Of a stretch of DNA of 64,000 nt, positions 22,921-53,821 are shown piece after piece. Position numbers and translations under genes: made by a program. The first letter of the stretch is position 1, and every line of letters starts with the position of its first letter. This stretch comes from Closterium sp. NIES-65. Taxonomy: Eukaryota; Streptophyta; Zygnematophyceae; Desmidiales; Closteriaceae. The notes under the pieces were generated by a model. The model was not told the DNA's origin, ran no database searches, and worked only from the letters and a program-made list of their open reading frames with translations. The DNA is taken from assembly GCA_948144175.1 (NCBI GenBank), contig CANXME010002149.1, positions 2,398,001 to 2,462,000 of the forward strand, written 5' to 3'.

Positions 22921-25900
22921 TCACAATTTGGACCTACATGCACCCCTTTCGCTCATTCCATCCTTGGTACCGTGCCTCTGCTGCCCTCCCCACCACTCCT
23001 GCCCTTCCCTCAGCTGTTGCTGCTGCTTGCATTGTGTTTGCAGCAGTAAAGGTGAGGAGGAAGGGGGAGGTGGAGAGGGAGAAGGAGAAGGTAGCGCAGT
23101 GGGCACGGCGTGGAGAAGGGTTGTGTGGGAATGGGAGCGGGAGAGGGCGAGGATGGGTCGTAGCGCCGTGATGAGTGCATTCACATGTGCAGGTGTGTGC
23201 GAGGCTGATAGGGCCACTCGCAGGCTGGGGGATAGGGAGAGGAGATGAGGGGGAGAGGAGATGAGGGGGAGAGGGGAGGGGATAGGGAGGGAGGGTGAGG
23301 GAGAGAGGGTAAGGAGAGAGGGGGGGGGGAGAGGGAGGGGAGGGGGCAGGAAAAGATCCCAAGTGACAGGTGATGATTCGACCGAAAATCAGATTAGCTA
23401 AGTGCAATGCAAAGTTGGGTGTGACGGGTGCCATATGGGGACATATGGAGAGTGCATATTTCGGGATCAAGAGTGGGAGGGAGGGAGAGAGAGAGGGAGG
23501 GAGGGAGGGAGGGAGGGAGGGAGGGAGGGAGGGAGGGAGGGAGGGAGGGAGGGAGGGAGGGAGGGAGGGAGGGAGGGAGGGAGTTACCGTGAGGAGCCAG
23601 GAGCAACAGTGGGAGGGCGAATGGCAGGCACGTGGAAACCAGAGAGCAGTAGATGCCTGCAAGGGGAGGAGAGGGGGGGGGGAAGTTGGTTGGAGGGATA
23701 TGTGATCATGGCAGGTAGTTGGGACATGAAAACCAGAGAGAGGAAGGTGCACGTGATGCGGAGCGGAGGGGGTTGAAGGGGGTCGTTGGTAGGTCATGAG
23801 GGGGTTGGTAGGAGCAACAAGAGCAATAATGGGACAAAAAGTAGGAAGTGGCGATGTCGCTGTAATGCAAGGCTGTAAGATGGAAAGAGGCTGCTGGAAT
23901 CAGATACGGTAGAAAACCAGAAAACAAGAATGCCACGTGAAAGCCTTTCTAGGCGCCTAGAAGCAGTCTGCTGCTTCAATAACGATCGTCCCCTGAACGC
24001 GCCAGCTGGCTTGCAGAGGCAGGTCAGCAGAGCCGAGCACTATGGGGCAGATGGGATGGGACTCGAGAAATGTTGAATGTTACTATGGTGAATAGCCGAG
24101 CACTATGGTGAGTGTTACTCCCAGGCCTTTTGAAACGCCTCAAAGGCTTTCTGAACGCACCTGCTGGCTTGCAGAGCTAGGTCAGCAGAGCCGAGCACAA
24201 TGGGGCAGATGGGGCTCGTGAAGGTCACTCCCAGGCCTTCCCCCAGCTGCTTCACCCGCCGCCACACGGCCCTCTGCCTCCACCGCTCCTCCGCTGCCAC
24301 TGCCAGAGCCGCTGGGGGTGGAGGGGGTGGGGTGAGCAGCAGGCAACAGGGGAGGGAGCTGCATGCGCCTCATTTTGCTGCTTCACCCGCCGACACACGG
24401 CCCTCTGCCTCCACCGCTCCTCCGCTGCCACTGCCAGGGCCGCTGGGGGTTTGGTGGGTTGGGTTGGGTGGGTGGGTGGGTGGTGAGGGATGTGACAGAA
24501 GGGAGATGAAAGAGAAAGGTTCCGCTTGCTCGTTCCCAGGCCTTCCCCTAGCTGCTTCACTTGCCGTCACACGGCCCTCTGCCTCCACCGCTCCTCCGCT
24601 GCCACTGCCAGAGCCGCTGGGGGTAGAAGAGAGAGGTGGGAGGGAGGGATGGGGCAGAGTGGAGATGATAGGGAGAGGATTTCCTTGCCTTCTCCAGACC
24701 TTTCCCAGGAGTCTTACGTCTGGCAGCAGCAAGCAGTGAGAGTTGTACCTCTGGCAGTAACCACCACAGGCACAGGTAGAGTTGTGGTGATACATGTATC
24801 ACTTTTCGAATGTTGAGTGTTGATACAGTTAGAAGCGACCAACGAGCAACAGGCGTCTCACCTCTGGCAGCAGCAACCACGGGGACAGGCAGAGCAGTGG
24901 AGAAGATAAAGGAACGGCCACGTGAAGCAAAGAAGTCCCGCAGGGGAGCGCTGTGGTGAGGGTGCGTGCAACACAGGGCGGTGGCAGCGAGCTAGGAAGG
25001 CTGGCAAGACCGCAGGTGAGGAAAAGAAAGCGGGCAGAGGATCGATCAGACAGGGTCGTTTCCTTCCCCACGGGCCACGGCTCAACCAAAAGGCAGTGCA
25101 TGCCCACAAGCAGCACACAGCGTTGCTGAGAAAATTTCGAATAGAAAACGACAGAACCGACTTATCATGCTTGGTTCATAGGTTGGAAATCTATTCGCTT
25201 CCCACTCACGACTTCCTCCCTTCCCCCCTTCTCTCCCAACCACCCCTTACGAGCAAGCGATGTAGCCCCCTAAGCAGCCCACAGCCTTGCTGAGTGTCCC
25301 CACATGCACATCTACTGCCGGCTTCACACCCATCTCTTCCGCTGCTCCTCCGCCCGTGCTGCCACACACTAGCGTCGCATGTGCCTGCATGAAAGGTAGT
25401 GGCAACGGTGGCAACAAGGAGACCAGGAGAGAAGGGTGAGAAGAGAAGAGAAGAGAAGAGAAGAGAAGAGAAGAGAAGAGAAGAGAAGAGAAGAGAAGAG
25501 AAGAGAAGAGAAGAGAAGAGAAGAGAAGAGAAGAGAAGATGGATGCAAGGCAGGGAGTGAAGGGGTGCGCACAGAAGAGAAGACGAATGTGAGGCAAAGC
25601 TTCGGCTGCCTGCCTTTACCCCCGTCTCCTCTGCTGCAGCGATGGCAGGCAGAGCATGGCATGGGGAATCACTTTTGAGAATTCTTACTAGCAAATGCAG
25701 GCAAGACGGCAGAGCATGGCATGGCACACGAGCAATAGATAATCATGCACCTCGTCAAGCACGAGAAGAAAGCCATGCTTGGCCTTGACGGTTGCGATGA
25801 CAGCATGGCATGGCACGGCATGGCACGGGACAGCATGGCATGGCATGGCACGGCACGGCATGGCATGGCATGGCATGGCATGGCACGGCATGGCACGGCA

Positions 25901-28900
25901 CGGCATGGCACGGCATGGCATGGCACGGCATGGCACGGCACGGCACGGCATGGCATGGCATGGCACGGCATGGCACGGCACGGCATGGCATGGCATGGCA
26001 TGGCATGGCACAGAGCATGGTAGCTACTGACGAACCTCATCGAGCACGAGAAGAAAGCCATGCTTGGCCTTGAGGGCTGCGAGAGCAGGCAGAGGAGCAA
26101 AGTCTCCATCCATACTGAAGAGACTGCAGGGGCGGATGGTGGGGAGATGAAAGTTGAAGTGCTGGAGCAAGTTGAATGAGCACAAGCAGGTAGCAATGTT
26201 TGGCCTTGAGGGCCACGAGGGCAGGCAGAGTAGCAAAGTCTCCATACATGCTGAAGAGATTGCAGGGGCGGATGGTGGATGAGGGACAGAGGGGAGATGA
26301 AAGTTGAAGGGATGGACGAGGCAGCGACGAGCAAGCATGCGTGCTGAATAGTTCTATAGCCTGCTGCAGGGTAGGCGGGGTTGGAGAGGGACGAGACGAG
26401 GGAAGGCTTCTATAGAACTACGAGAGGAGGGGTAGAAAGCAATGATAATTCACGTGCGGGATAGGGAGTGCATGTGCAGGGAAGAGAGTGCGTGCAGGCA
26501 AGCAGGAGAAAGCAGGAGAGTGTACCTGTCTGTGACGACTAGCTTTCTGGTAGCAGATGATGCGGTGCTGTGAGTAGATGGAGCAGAAGAGGGTAGGCGA
26601 CGGTAAGAGAGAGTTGGAGAAGAGGTAAAGAACAAGAAGGGGGAGAAAAAAAGGGGATGCGTTAGGTGGGAAGGAAGAGGATCAGAAGGGGGAGAGGGAT
26701 AGAGTAGCAAGGATAATGGTAGCCACATGTAGGGAGTCAGGCGATAGACGAAACGCACAAGCAGACGCTTTGGCCTCCAAGCACAAACGACCAAACAGAA
26801 TGAAAGAATTTCAGGACTTTTGAGGCGCCTAAAAAGTAAACTCCAAGCGCAAACGACCAAGAAGAATGAAAGAATTGCAGGACACGCCAATAGCAAAATG
26901 CTGGAACTATCTTTATCACAATCATTGTCACTCATCCCCTCACTCATCCCCTCCCTCACAGCATCTCGTCCAGATGCGTCATGTCGTTGAGCGGCGTCAC
27001 AGCAGCAGCAACACCAGCACGACTTTTGAGGCGCCTCAAAAGTCCTTCCCCCGATCCTCCCACTCACAGCAGCTGATCTAGATGTGTCATGTCGTTGTGC
27101 CGATACACATGCAGCGCCACAGCAGCAACAGCACCACCACCAGCGCGCCCCTCCCCTGCACTGCCCCTCTCTGAGCGCGGCAGCAGCAGGCGCAAGGCAT
27201 CGATGATAGAGGCATGGTTCAGCTCATCTGAAAACACTGCCAACGAGTCTGATTCCCCAATTGAACTCAAGGAGTCTACACGGCCCTCCTCTACCCTCTC
27301 TGTTCGCCTCTGCCCGTGGCCCACACTCCTGTCACCACCACTGCCTCTAAAGCTGCCGCTGCTGCTGCTACTATTCTCGCTGCGTGAGGCACATTCAGAA
27401 CCAGCAGCAATGGCCCCATTCCCCCTCCTGTCATTGCTGTCGCTGCCATTCCTACTGTTGCTTCTGTCCTTGCTCTTGGAGCGAGGGACTGGCGCTAGAG
27501 AAGCAAGAACAGCAAGATTGGCAGCAAAACCAGTCGGGCAGAGTAGACATGCCTGCTATAGGAAGGGGGGTCCCGAGGGAGATGGGAGAGGGGAGGGATG
27601 GGGTGAGGGGGGTGGGGGAGGATGCGGATGAATATGTGGGAAGCGGAATTGGTTATATTGAAGGGGAGAAGAGAAGAGGAGGGAGAGAGAGGGAGGGGGA
27701 GTGACTTACCAGCAACTGTGCAATGATGCTGTCGCCTCACACAAGGTTGAGAGATCCTTCCCCCTGAAGGTCCAGGTCACCCACCTGTGTGACTTTGAGC
27801 CGTGCTATATCATGCTCCAGCCCAGACCCTCATGGCATGGCAGTCAGCGCTCACCTGTGTGCCTTTGAGCCGTGCTATATCATGCTCCAGCCCCTCATGC
27901 TCCGTTGTGAAACCAGTTACTAGGGCAGACGCCCGCGGACCCATGCCCTGCTGCCATGCTGCCTGTGGGGGGGGGAGGAAACGAAAGGAGCTTCTGAAAA
28001 AAAAAAATCAAAGTCGTCTGCAGTCCCATGCCTTGCTCACATGCTTGCATGGGGTTGAGGAGACTTGGATGGGGGGAGATCGATCTCGTGCTCAAACACA
28101 AACCAACCGGTTGGAAAAGCAGACAGACGCCAGTTGGTTGGTTATCCGCTGGCTGACGTCAGCAGACACACGCACAAAGTACAAACGCACACACGCACGC
28201 ACCTTGGCGGCAGCAGCGCGGAGCGGACGCGCGGGTGTGAGGCGAGGCGGAGATAGTAAAATTCCGAGGCCTCTCGAAAGTCGCACACACTCGCACACAC
28301 ACCTTGGCTGCAGCAGCGCGGACGCGCGGGTGTGAGGCGAGGCCGAGGTAGTCGTTAGCCGAGAAGAGGACTAGACGGCGGGGGGAGGCGCGGGAATTGT
28401 CATTGGCGGAGGGTGGATGAGGGGAGGGGGAAGGGTGAGGGGAAGGGGAAGACGAGGAGTGGGAGTTTGATGAAGGGGAAGGCTTGGAAGGTGTGGAAAA
28501 CGCGGATGGTAGAAGGCCGGGTGTTCCGTGTGACTGTATAGAGGGTAATGGGAACCAGTGCCCGCCGTCTCCTGCTGGTTCGTCAAGCCATCGCTGAAAA
28601 GCCTCTTCCGATATAAGAACCTCCACTGCAGCCACATCCCACCATGGCGCTTCGATTAAATCCTCATCCGCTCCCTCCCCTGCTTGTGCCCTCTCCACAT
28701 TCCCCCCATCCCGTGCGCCAACCCCCCATTCCCGGGGCCGCGCAAAGTCTTCCGCCGATTTTCCGGAAGATGGTACCGCGCCGGGGGAAACCAGCGCGGG
28801 GGGAAGCGGAACGGGCGCGCGGATAAGGTCAATCGGGCGGAGGCGGCGGAGAAGGGAGTGGGTGTGGAGCGCGGCGAGACGGCTGTCGAACCAGCGCTGC

Positions 28901-28947
28901 CATTGGGGCGGCAAGCCGCTTGCTACAGCGGTTTCGGCGGTTGCCAT
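22921..28947 (-). CDS. BIOF: KAPA synthase (8-amino-7-oxononanoate synthase), biotin pathway
   Basis: A PLP-dependent enzyme that joins pimeloyl thioester and alanine to form KAPA. Proposed exons, 5' to 3' on the minus strand: 28303-28947, 27855-27962, 27068-27552, 26526-26546 (21 bp), 26036-26123, 25251-25384, 24862-24950, 24161-24311, 23588-23656, 22921-23224. All phases close, giving 697 residues. Family signatures: [14 protein letters not shown] (about 196-209), [66 protein letters not shown], and the PLP lysine in VGTLSKAVG (about 482). Further matches are [14 protein letters not shown] and [14 protein letters not shown]. Ser/Pro-rich insertions in exon 1 and about 80 residues of filler in exon 3 make it longer than usual plant forms. 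The start is the first ATG; there is no clear targeting peptide. Introns contain many partial exon copies and simple repeats. Confidence 0.9.
23244..23583. repeat. Purine-rich tract and (GGGA)n microsatellite in KAPA synthase introns
   Basis: The array at about 23475-23583 is a nearly perfect tetranucleotide repeat directly beside the donor of exon 9 (23588). The block at 23244-23345 lies just upstream of the last exon's acceptor and supplies its pyrimidine tract on the coding strand. Confidence 0.9.
23975..24045 (-). repeat. Copy of the 3' half of KAPA synthase exon 8
   Basis: This repeats the exon segment coding for the CPIVLGSAD region, but its former donor is altered. A 16-bp palindrome at 23947-23962 (TTCTAGGCGCCTAGAA) lies 3' of it on the coding strand. 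Confidence 0.75.
24375..24630 (-). repeat. Two copies of the 5' part of KAPA synthase exon 8
   Basis: Blocks at about 24375-24450 and 24545-24630 repeat the acceptor and first 75 bp of exon 8 (24235-24311). Both retain a CAG acceptor. Only the copy at 24161-24311 continues into the conserved [13 protein letters not shown] sequence, so it was taken as the real exon. Confidence 0.85.
24715..24785 (-). repeat. Copies of the 3' end and donor of KAPA synthase exon 7
   Basis: CCTGTGGTGGTTACTGCCAG followed by a GT, and a second CTGCTGCCAG, echo the end of exon 7 (CCCCGTGGTTGCTGCTGCCAG at 24862-24882). Decoy 5' splice sites could result. Confidence 0.7.
25437..25540. repeat. (AGAAG)n pentanucleotide repeat, about 21 copies
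   Basis: A nearly perfect 5-bp repeat inside the intron between KAPA synthase exons 5 and 6. On the coding strand it gives a TCTTC pyrimidine run upstream of the exon 6 acceptor. Confidence 0.95.
25750..25800 (-). repeat. Copy of the 3' end of KAPA synthase exon 5
   Basis: This repeats the segment coding for [12 protein letters not shown] and keeps a GT after it. It lies about 240 bp beyond the true exon end. Confidence 0.85.
25803..26012. repeat. 5/10-bp repeat array (ATGGCACGGC type), about 21 decamers
   Basis: An alternation of ATGGC and ACGGC pentamers fills the intron between exon 5 and its downstream copy. The array is open in several frames by composition only. Confidence 0.95.
26175..26265 (-). 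repeat. Diverged copy of KAPA synthase exon 5
   Basis: Upstream of the true exon 5, this copy reads the same LFSM.GDFA segment with changed residues at conserved positions and a poorer acceptor. The copy at 26036-26123 was therefore preferred. Confidence 0.8.
26770..26885. repeat. Direct repeat pair around a near-perfect 22-bp palindrome
   Basis: Two copies of a roughly 45-bp segment (CTCCAAGCACAAACGACCAA and so on) flank a palindrome at 26816-26837 (ACTTTTGAGGCGCCTAAAAA core, one mismatched pair). It lies in the intron between KAPA synthase exons 3 and 4. Confidence 0.9.
26960..27044 (-). repeat. Copy of KAPA synthase exon 3 end joined by a 24-bp perfect palindrome
   Basis: The stretch 26960-27020 repeats the end of exon 3 (the [10 protein letters not shown] segment, here [10 protein letters not shown]). 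It is joined to the original by the perfect palindrome 27021-27044, core TTTTGAGGCGCCTCAAAA flanked by GAC and GTC. Confidence 0.9.
27782..27830 (-). repeat. Copy of KAPA synthase exon 2 end plus donor
   Basis: The end of exon 2 and its GTG donor are repeated about 70 bp further into the intron. Sequence differs by a few bases. Confidence 0.85.
28000..28055 (-). repeat. Copy of KAPA synthase exon 2 start
   Basis: CCCATGCCTTGCTCACATGC echoes the beginning of exon 2 (27935-27962). The two are separated by a run GCTTCTGA...TCAAAGTC that may be a decayed palindrome. Confidence 0.55.
28201..28280 (-). repeat. Copy of KAPA synthase exon 1 end, with decayed palindrome
   Basis: 28201-28248 repeats the last bases of exon 1 and its donor (original at 28301-28345). 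Between the two lies a palindrome-like TTCCGAGGCCTCTCGAAA at 28262-28279. Confidence 0.8.
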
Positions 28948-29532
28948 TGCTGGGACGGGGTGGGCGCAGAGCTGAGTAGAGGACGCTGTTTTGAGAAATG
29001 GAGGCAGCCCATGGGACAGAGCAGCTTGATGTTTCTGGTTCGATGTTGGTTGTTCCGATACGTGGAAATCAATTATTACTCATAAACAGTTCAGGTTTAA
29101 AGCAAGGGTGCACATTCCTAGGGGTGGGTTTCGGGTGTATTTGTTTGGTACACCCCTTGGGGTGCTGTGAATGGTTGGCTAAGAGTCCAACCATATGAAA
29201 CACTAGAGCGAGGGTTGGAGAATGTGCTGGCGAACATAAAAATAATTCGTCCTAGAGTTGGGTTGGGGGAACAGACGACGGATGGTGAGGCAAGTGATAA
29301 ACCTTTGCCTCCACCCCCCCCCAAAGTGCACCCTTGGAGCAGGCATCATGAACCTGACATAAGGGGTTAATCTATTGATTGGAGACTGATCGGAATATAC
29401 ACTGCTGCATCAAGAGTTGGACCTTATCAAGCATTGGACTTTTATCTCAACCTGCTACAATTACAGCTAGTTCCTGTGGTTTCTCAAATACGGTAGGTTC
29501 ATCAAAGCAGCAGTGGAACCCAGCCCAGCACT
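28948..29532. other. Intergenic, nothing recognised
   Basis: This is the space between the start of KAPA synthase and the end of the next minus-strand gene. It probably contains the KAPA synthase promoter. No conserved open frame is visible. Confidence 0.5.
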
Positions 29533-30692
29533 TCAGCCGCGAGCCTTGATCCTGAAGCAAACAGATCAGATGGGAGAGAGGGAAGGAAAGGGGATGAGCA
29601 GGAAAATGAGAACAGCGGGACCAGGAAGGGGGAAAGAAAATAAAATGGAAGGGGGGAATGGAAGGGAAGGGAAACAAGCGGAACGTTGGGATGGAAGGGA
29701 AGGGAATGGAGGGGAGGGGAAGGGCAGGGAAGGGAAAGCAAGGCAAGGCAGGGCAAGGAAAGGGACGGGAGGGGAAGGGAGGGGAAGGGAGGGGAAGGGA
29801 GGGGAGGGTAATGGAAGGGAAAGGAAGGGAGGGGAAGGGAATGGAAGGCAAGCAAGGCAAGGGAAAGCAACGCAAGGGGAGGGAGGGAAGAGAAGGGAAT
29901 GGAAGGAAAGGGAAGGGGGGGGGGTGGAAGGGAAGGGAAGGGAGAAGGGGAGGGTGGGAGGGGAAGGGAAAGGGGGAAGCGTACTGCTGGTGCCAGACGG
30001 CGATGAGCGGAACGGCTATACCGAAGGCCACAGAGCCGACGACTGCAACGCCGAACTTCAGCTTGCGGTTCTTGATCTGAAAGAGGAGATCGAGGCACGC
30101 ATCACACAGGATAAGTAAGTTGATTAAACGACGAGAAATGTTGAGGCGAATCATCAAGAGAGATCCAAGACAAGATTCACAGAGGATACGTAGATTTGAC
30201 ATCAACGCCGGGTAAACACAATAGTGGGAGAGAAATCGACATCAATACGCGGATTTTGAAGCGGGGAATAACGATGAGAGCTTGAGCCAAGGTTAAGTGC
30301 CGATGGATCAACAAAAAGACACGAGAACGCGAGGAAGATACCGTGATTCAGGCAGCTGGGGAGGAAGGACGTACCGAGGGGATGTCGTACATGTGGTGGG
30401 CATGGAGGTAGGCAGGCTCCTGGTGGAAGGTAGATTAATCGAGGAGAAAAGGAAGAAATAAATAACATAAAATAAAATAAAACAAAAATCAGAACGCAGG
30501 CGAGTCAAACAAGCGTAACTTTTAAACTAAAGAGAAGATCCGCATGCTGTGAGCACTGTAGCCGCGACCTACATTTCCAGATCCCGCTGCAGCGCTGCGA
30601 GTCGGTGCCGCGTGGAACCGACGCACAGCAACATTGGCTTCCGAAGCCGCAGCGGTCAGCACGCGGCGCGCGGAGTTCGCAACGGCGGCCAT
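29533..30692 (-). CDS. COX7C: Cytochrome c oxidase subunit 7c-like protein (mitochondrial)
   Basis: Proposed exons on the minus strand: 30528-30692, 30375-30419, 29985-30076 and a 19-bp terminal exon 29533-29551. Phases close and give 106 residues. The N-terminus (MAAVANSARRVL, later VRRFHAA) is Ala/Arg/Ser-rich, as expected for mitochondrial import. The core reads HHMYDIPS, then IKNRKLKFGVAVVGSVAFG and IPLIAVWHQQ-like sequence (here AVPLIAVWHQQ), one membrane span followed by a short basic tail (IKARG). This matches the small single-span subunit 7c of complex IV as I know it from plants and animals. The terminal exon is supported mainly by phase and a CAG acceptor; the first donor (GTTTAA at 30527) is weak. 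Confidence 0.75.
29580..29975. repeat. GGAAGGGA purine-rich tract in the last COX7c intron
   Basis: About 400 bp of imperfect (GGAAGGGA)n, giving pyrimidines on the coding strand. Long frames through it (Pro/Phe/Leu/Ser) are composition effects. Confidence 0.9.
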
Positions 30693-31648
30693 GGCGACGA
30701 CGTCGAGTGCGAGGCGAGGAGAGCAGGGGAGCTCGTGGGAGCGAAGTGCGTGCGGGTCGATGCGGGTGGGATGGAGCGGGAACAAGAATGGTGGAAGCAG
30801 GGAAGCAAGGGTTATGGTGGAGCAGAGGGTAAATCACCCGAGGAAGCAAGCGGGAGGAAGTACAGGCGGTCGGGGCAGGCGGAAGGCGGAAGGCGGAGTG
30901 GGGAAGGAAGGCTGAAAGGCCTCCTCTCTGGTCCCTGATTGGTTGGTAGCAACCCCAGAACACACACGCACACAGCCATTGACCCTGCTCCCCGTAATTG
31001 TCCGCCCGATGAGATCATACGGTAGTAGATCCGCATTTGCGTGTTCTTCAACTGTTTCAGATTTTGCTAGTCAAATCCTTAGTCTTATATTTTCACCAAT
31101 GGGTTCAAACTCTGCCATTTTCCAATTTACAGGAAAGCAAACTTCACTGTACGCATGTAGCCCTCAATTTATGAATATCGTTACGTATCACACCTATTAT
31201 GTATTCAGAATAAATTTGTGAGATTTTGGAGCTATATACGCATTCCTTATAGACACAAACAAACGTCAGTCATGGAAGTACAGCTGCAATACAACAAAAG
31301 GTATCGATTTCTCAATCTTGAGGGTTTTCACCAGCGGTGCCTCTTCTTCCGCCACGTGGAAATATTATTTTCGCAAGCCACCCAGCAATCCGCCGCCAGG
31401 TCACCTTGCTGACTCCACATTCATTCACCCCCCACACTCACCTGCTTGCTCACTCTCAACAAGCTATGCCAATCACACTTGCACACTCGTCGATTTCCAC
31501 TCACCTTCGATCTCCACTAAACAAATTCAGGTCTTGAAGAATCTGACAAACAATATTATCTCATACCTCCAGTATTTTGACCTGTCACGCACATTGCCTG
31601 CTTTGGCATTCGTGACCTCGCTTTAGCACCCTCGCCTGGGCACTGGCA
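30693..31648. other. Divergent promoter region
   Basis: This lies between the start of the COX7c-like gene (minus) and the plastid-type gene (plus), so promoters for both probably lie here. I see no clear TATA box or other gene. Confidence 0.5.
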
Positions 31649-33188
31649 ATGGCTGTCGCCTTCACTGCGACCGTGGGCTTTCTCGCGGATAGAGCTTGCT
31701 ATACCGCGGCGATCGGGTCGCGTTTGTCGATCGAGTCACGCATCCTCCGCCAGTCTTCCACGGCATTCTTTGCGTCGGGAAACCATGGCATATTCAAGCA
31801 AATCAGTGGCCAAGGGCAGCGCCTGAGTGGTGGAAGTGACACGTCAGTTCCGCGTCCTGTGCATTGCCATGCTTCTGCTGGTGGTGAGTTTGAATTCCGT
31901 GAAAGTACGAGTCCTCGGCCTCATATACATAAGCAGAAAAGAAATCTTTGGCATTATGTCAATGTAGTAGTCATGAGACGGAGAATCAACTCGAAGTGTT
32001 GTTTTCGTGTTAGATGACAATCATTTGTCACAGTTACTGTTTTCGAGATGAAGATACCAACACGTTAACACCAGATACGAGTCCTTAGACGCCTATAGGT
32101 GCAGTCACACTTGACCGCTCCGTCCCAACACACAACACACATGCAAGGTCATCATTCATTCTTGACCTTCCTTTAAAAATCTGACACTGCCCCCAACAAC
32201 AGCAGCGGTAGCTCACCTGTTCAGTGACTGGTCATTCCTCAAACAACCCTGTCAATAAGTCATGCATCTTCCTGCTTCTGCCTGCATCACCCAGGGGAGA
32301 AAATGGCTTCGCAGTCGCGGCGAGTGCAGGTGGATGCAACGAGGGTGCTGGCGGAGCTGCTTCAGGCCAAGGAGCTGGAGGCCACTGTACGGGAGCGCGT
32401 GGACGATCTGTCGGAGGAGTTTTTCATGGTTGCATCCGCCTACGTGGACATGGTAGGACCGTTAATGTGCTGCAATCGTCTTTCTTTTCCCTTTCTCTGC
32501 TGACTGTCAGATGAAGAGAGAGGTTGATTGGGGGACAGGGGGTTGAGAGTTTGACGTATGGAGGGATGGATAGAGGAAGAAGAAGGGAAGCAAGGATTGG
32601 AAGAGGAGAGTGAGGGGATGCGAGAGTGATTGATCGTGGAGGAAGACAGCTGCCGTGGGAAGCTGACTTGCATCTGTGATTGCTGTACCGTTTGTGTCCA
32701 GGCTCGTAAGGAAGGCAACCCTGAGGTGGTGCAGCAGTTGGAGACAGTGCTGAAAGTGGCCATGGTGGAGAAAGAAAAGACACTCAGACCAGAAATCCGC
32801 ATGCTGAACCAGGTAAGACTCCCTACCCCAATGCTGTCAAATTCATGTGCTTCTGCTGGCTATGCCATTGGCGTAGAAAATTTCTCTGCTGTAACGTGCC
32901 TTGTTTCCTGTTCTTTTCGTGGTTTTCCTTTCCTGCCTTTTCCAGCTTCTGCGTGATAAGACGCCTGCAGACCGTGCTAAAACTCTAGTGGCATATGAGG
33001 AGTACCTCGTTGCAGGGAGCTACTTCTTCCACCTGCTCAACCGCATGCTGGTAGATGTGGAGTCACAGAAGCCTCCTCAAACCAAGCTGCTTTCACAATT
33101 GCGCACAATCAACCGAGAGGTGAAGGAGGCAGCCAAGGGGACAAAGAAGGGTCGCAAAGATAGCAAATCAAGCAGTGAAGAACAATAA
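31649..33188 (+). CDS. Conserved plastid-type protein, all-helical, family not named
   Basis: Proposed exons are 31649-31883, 32295-32452, 32702-32812 and 32946-33188, giving 248 residues with closing phases. The first 75 residues are Ser/Ala/Arg-rich with few acids, typical of a transit peptide. A conserved-looking helical body follows (VDDLSEEFFMVASAYVDMA, then EKTLRPEIRMLNQLLRDKT, YFFHLLNRMLVDVE). The C-terminus is Lys/Ser-rich (KGRKDSKSSSEEQ). I recall similar LRPEIRMLN-type proteins from chloroplasts of plants and algae but cannot name the family or function with confidence. Translation could also begin at the ATG at 32304 in exon 2, giving a non-targeted form. Confidence 0.8.
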
Positions 33189-33940
33189 AGTTTATACCAC
33201 TGCTTCTTAATCACCTGCCTGTAATATCTCATATTACTCACTCTCATCCTGTAGAAGGATTTGTCCCTAAGTCTGTTAGATAGCTCAAATTTACCACCTA
33301 TTCTGAAGCATGCAAGCTAGTACCAAAATCCAAGTGCAATCGGTCCCTATCGCGTATGGAAGACCCCAACCAAGGATAATGCCAGGATTGCAATTTCGCT
33401 GACGTGTGCTGGCCCTCCCGAAATTGCCCTTTTCCAATTTCCCGCGCTTCCCTTCCTGAACCCAGACAGGAATTTGGAACCTGGAAAACCACGAGCCAAT
33501 AAAGCCATTACCTAGTAGAACCCTACCTCACCGCACTGAAGATATCTAAGTTTCTCGAAAAGCCTCCATCCTTTGCCGTTGCCTCCCTTCTTTCCAAGCT
33601 GCCTGCTTTGCTGCCTGAGAGCATTGCGCTTTTTACGTTGATCGGCTCGACTCCCTCTTCAGTTCTGCTAAACCATGCTGATCAAGAAGGCTGCGCGTTG
33701 CGGAATTGGACGTTCTCGCTGATCAGCGTAGCGTCGCGTGTTTTTTATGCGCGGATCCAAGTTGGACTAGTCCTGACCGAGGAAAGCACGTTATATGCTC
33801 TAACTGAGTATCATATGCACATCACATTCACCTAGCCGAACAGCTCCGTAGACCTATTTAAGCCCCTCGTGGATGGCGAATTATCACGTCCATAGACCGA
33901 TTTAACTCCAGGTTTTGCTGTTCCTAGGTCCAAAAGCTAA
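33189..33940 (+). promoter_or_regulatory. Region upstream of PHYLLO, with TATA-like box
   Basis: It contains the 3' end of the previous gene and the probable PHYLLO promoter. CTATTTAAGCC at about 33854-33864 is TATA-like and lies about 80 bp before the proposed start at 33941. No other gene is supported. Confidence 0.45.

Positions 33941-53821
<19,881 letters not shown>

Noticed and set aside
22934-23797. Minus-strand 287-codon open frame
   Set aside because: It runs through a KAPA synthase intron in a frame different from the conserved exons 9 and 10.
25669-26338. Minus-strand frames with Met-Pro-Cys-His repeats
   Set aside because: Produced by the ATGGCACGGC repeat array; only the exon 5 segment within is conserved, in another frame.
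29447-30205. Minus-strand 252-codon frame around the COX7c exon 3
   Set aside because: It includes the true exon but continues into a purine/pyrimidine repeat intron; the family length and the next exon argue for splicing at 29984.
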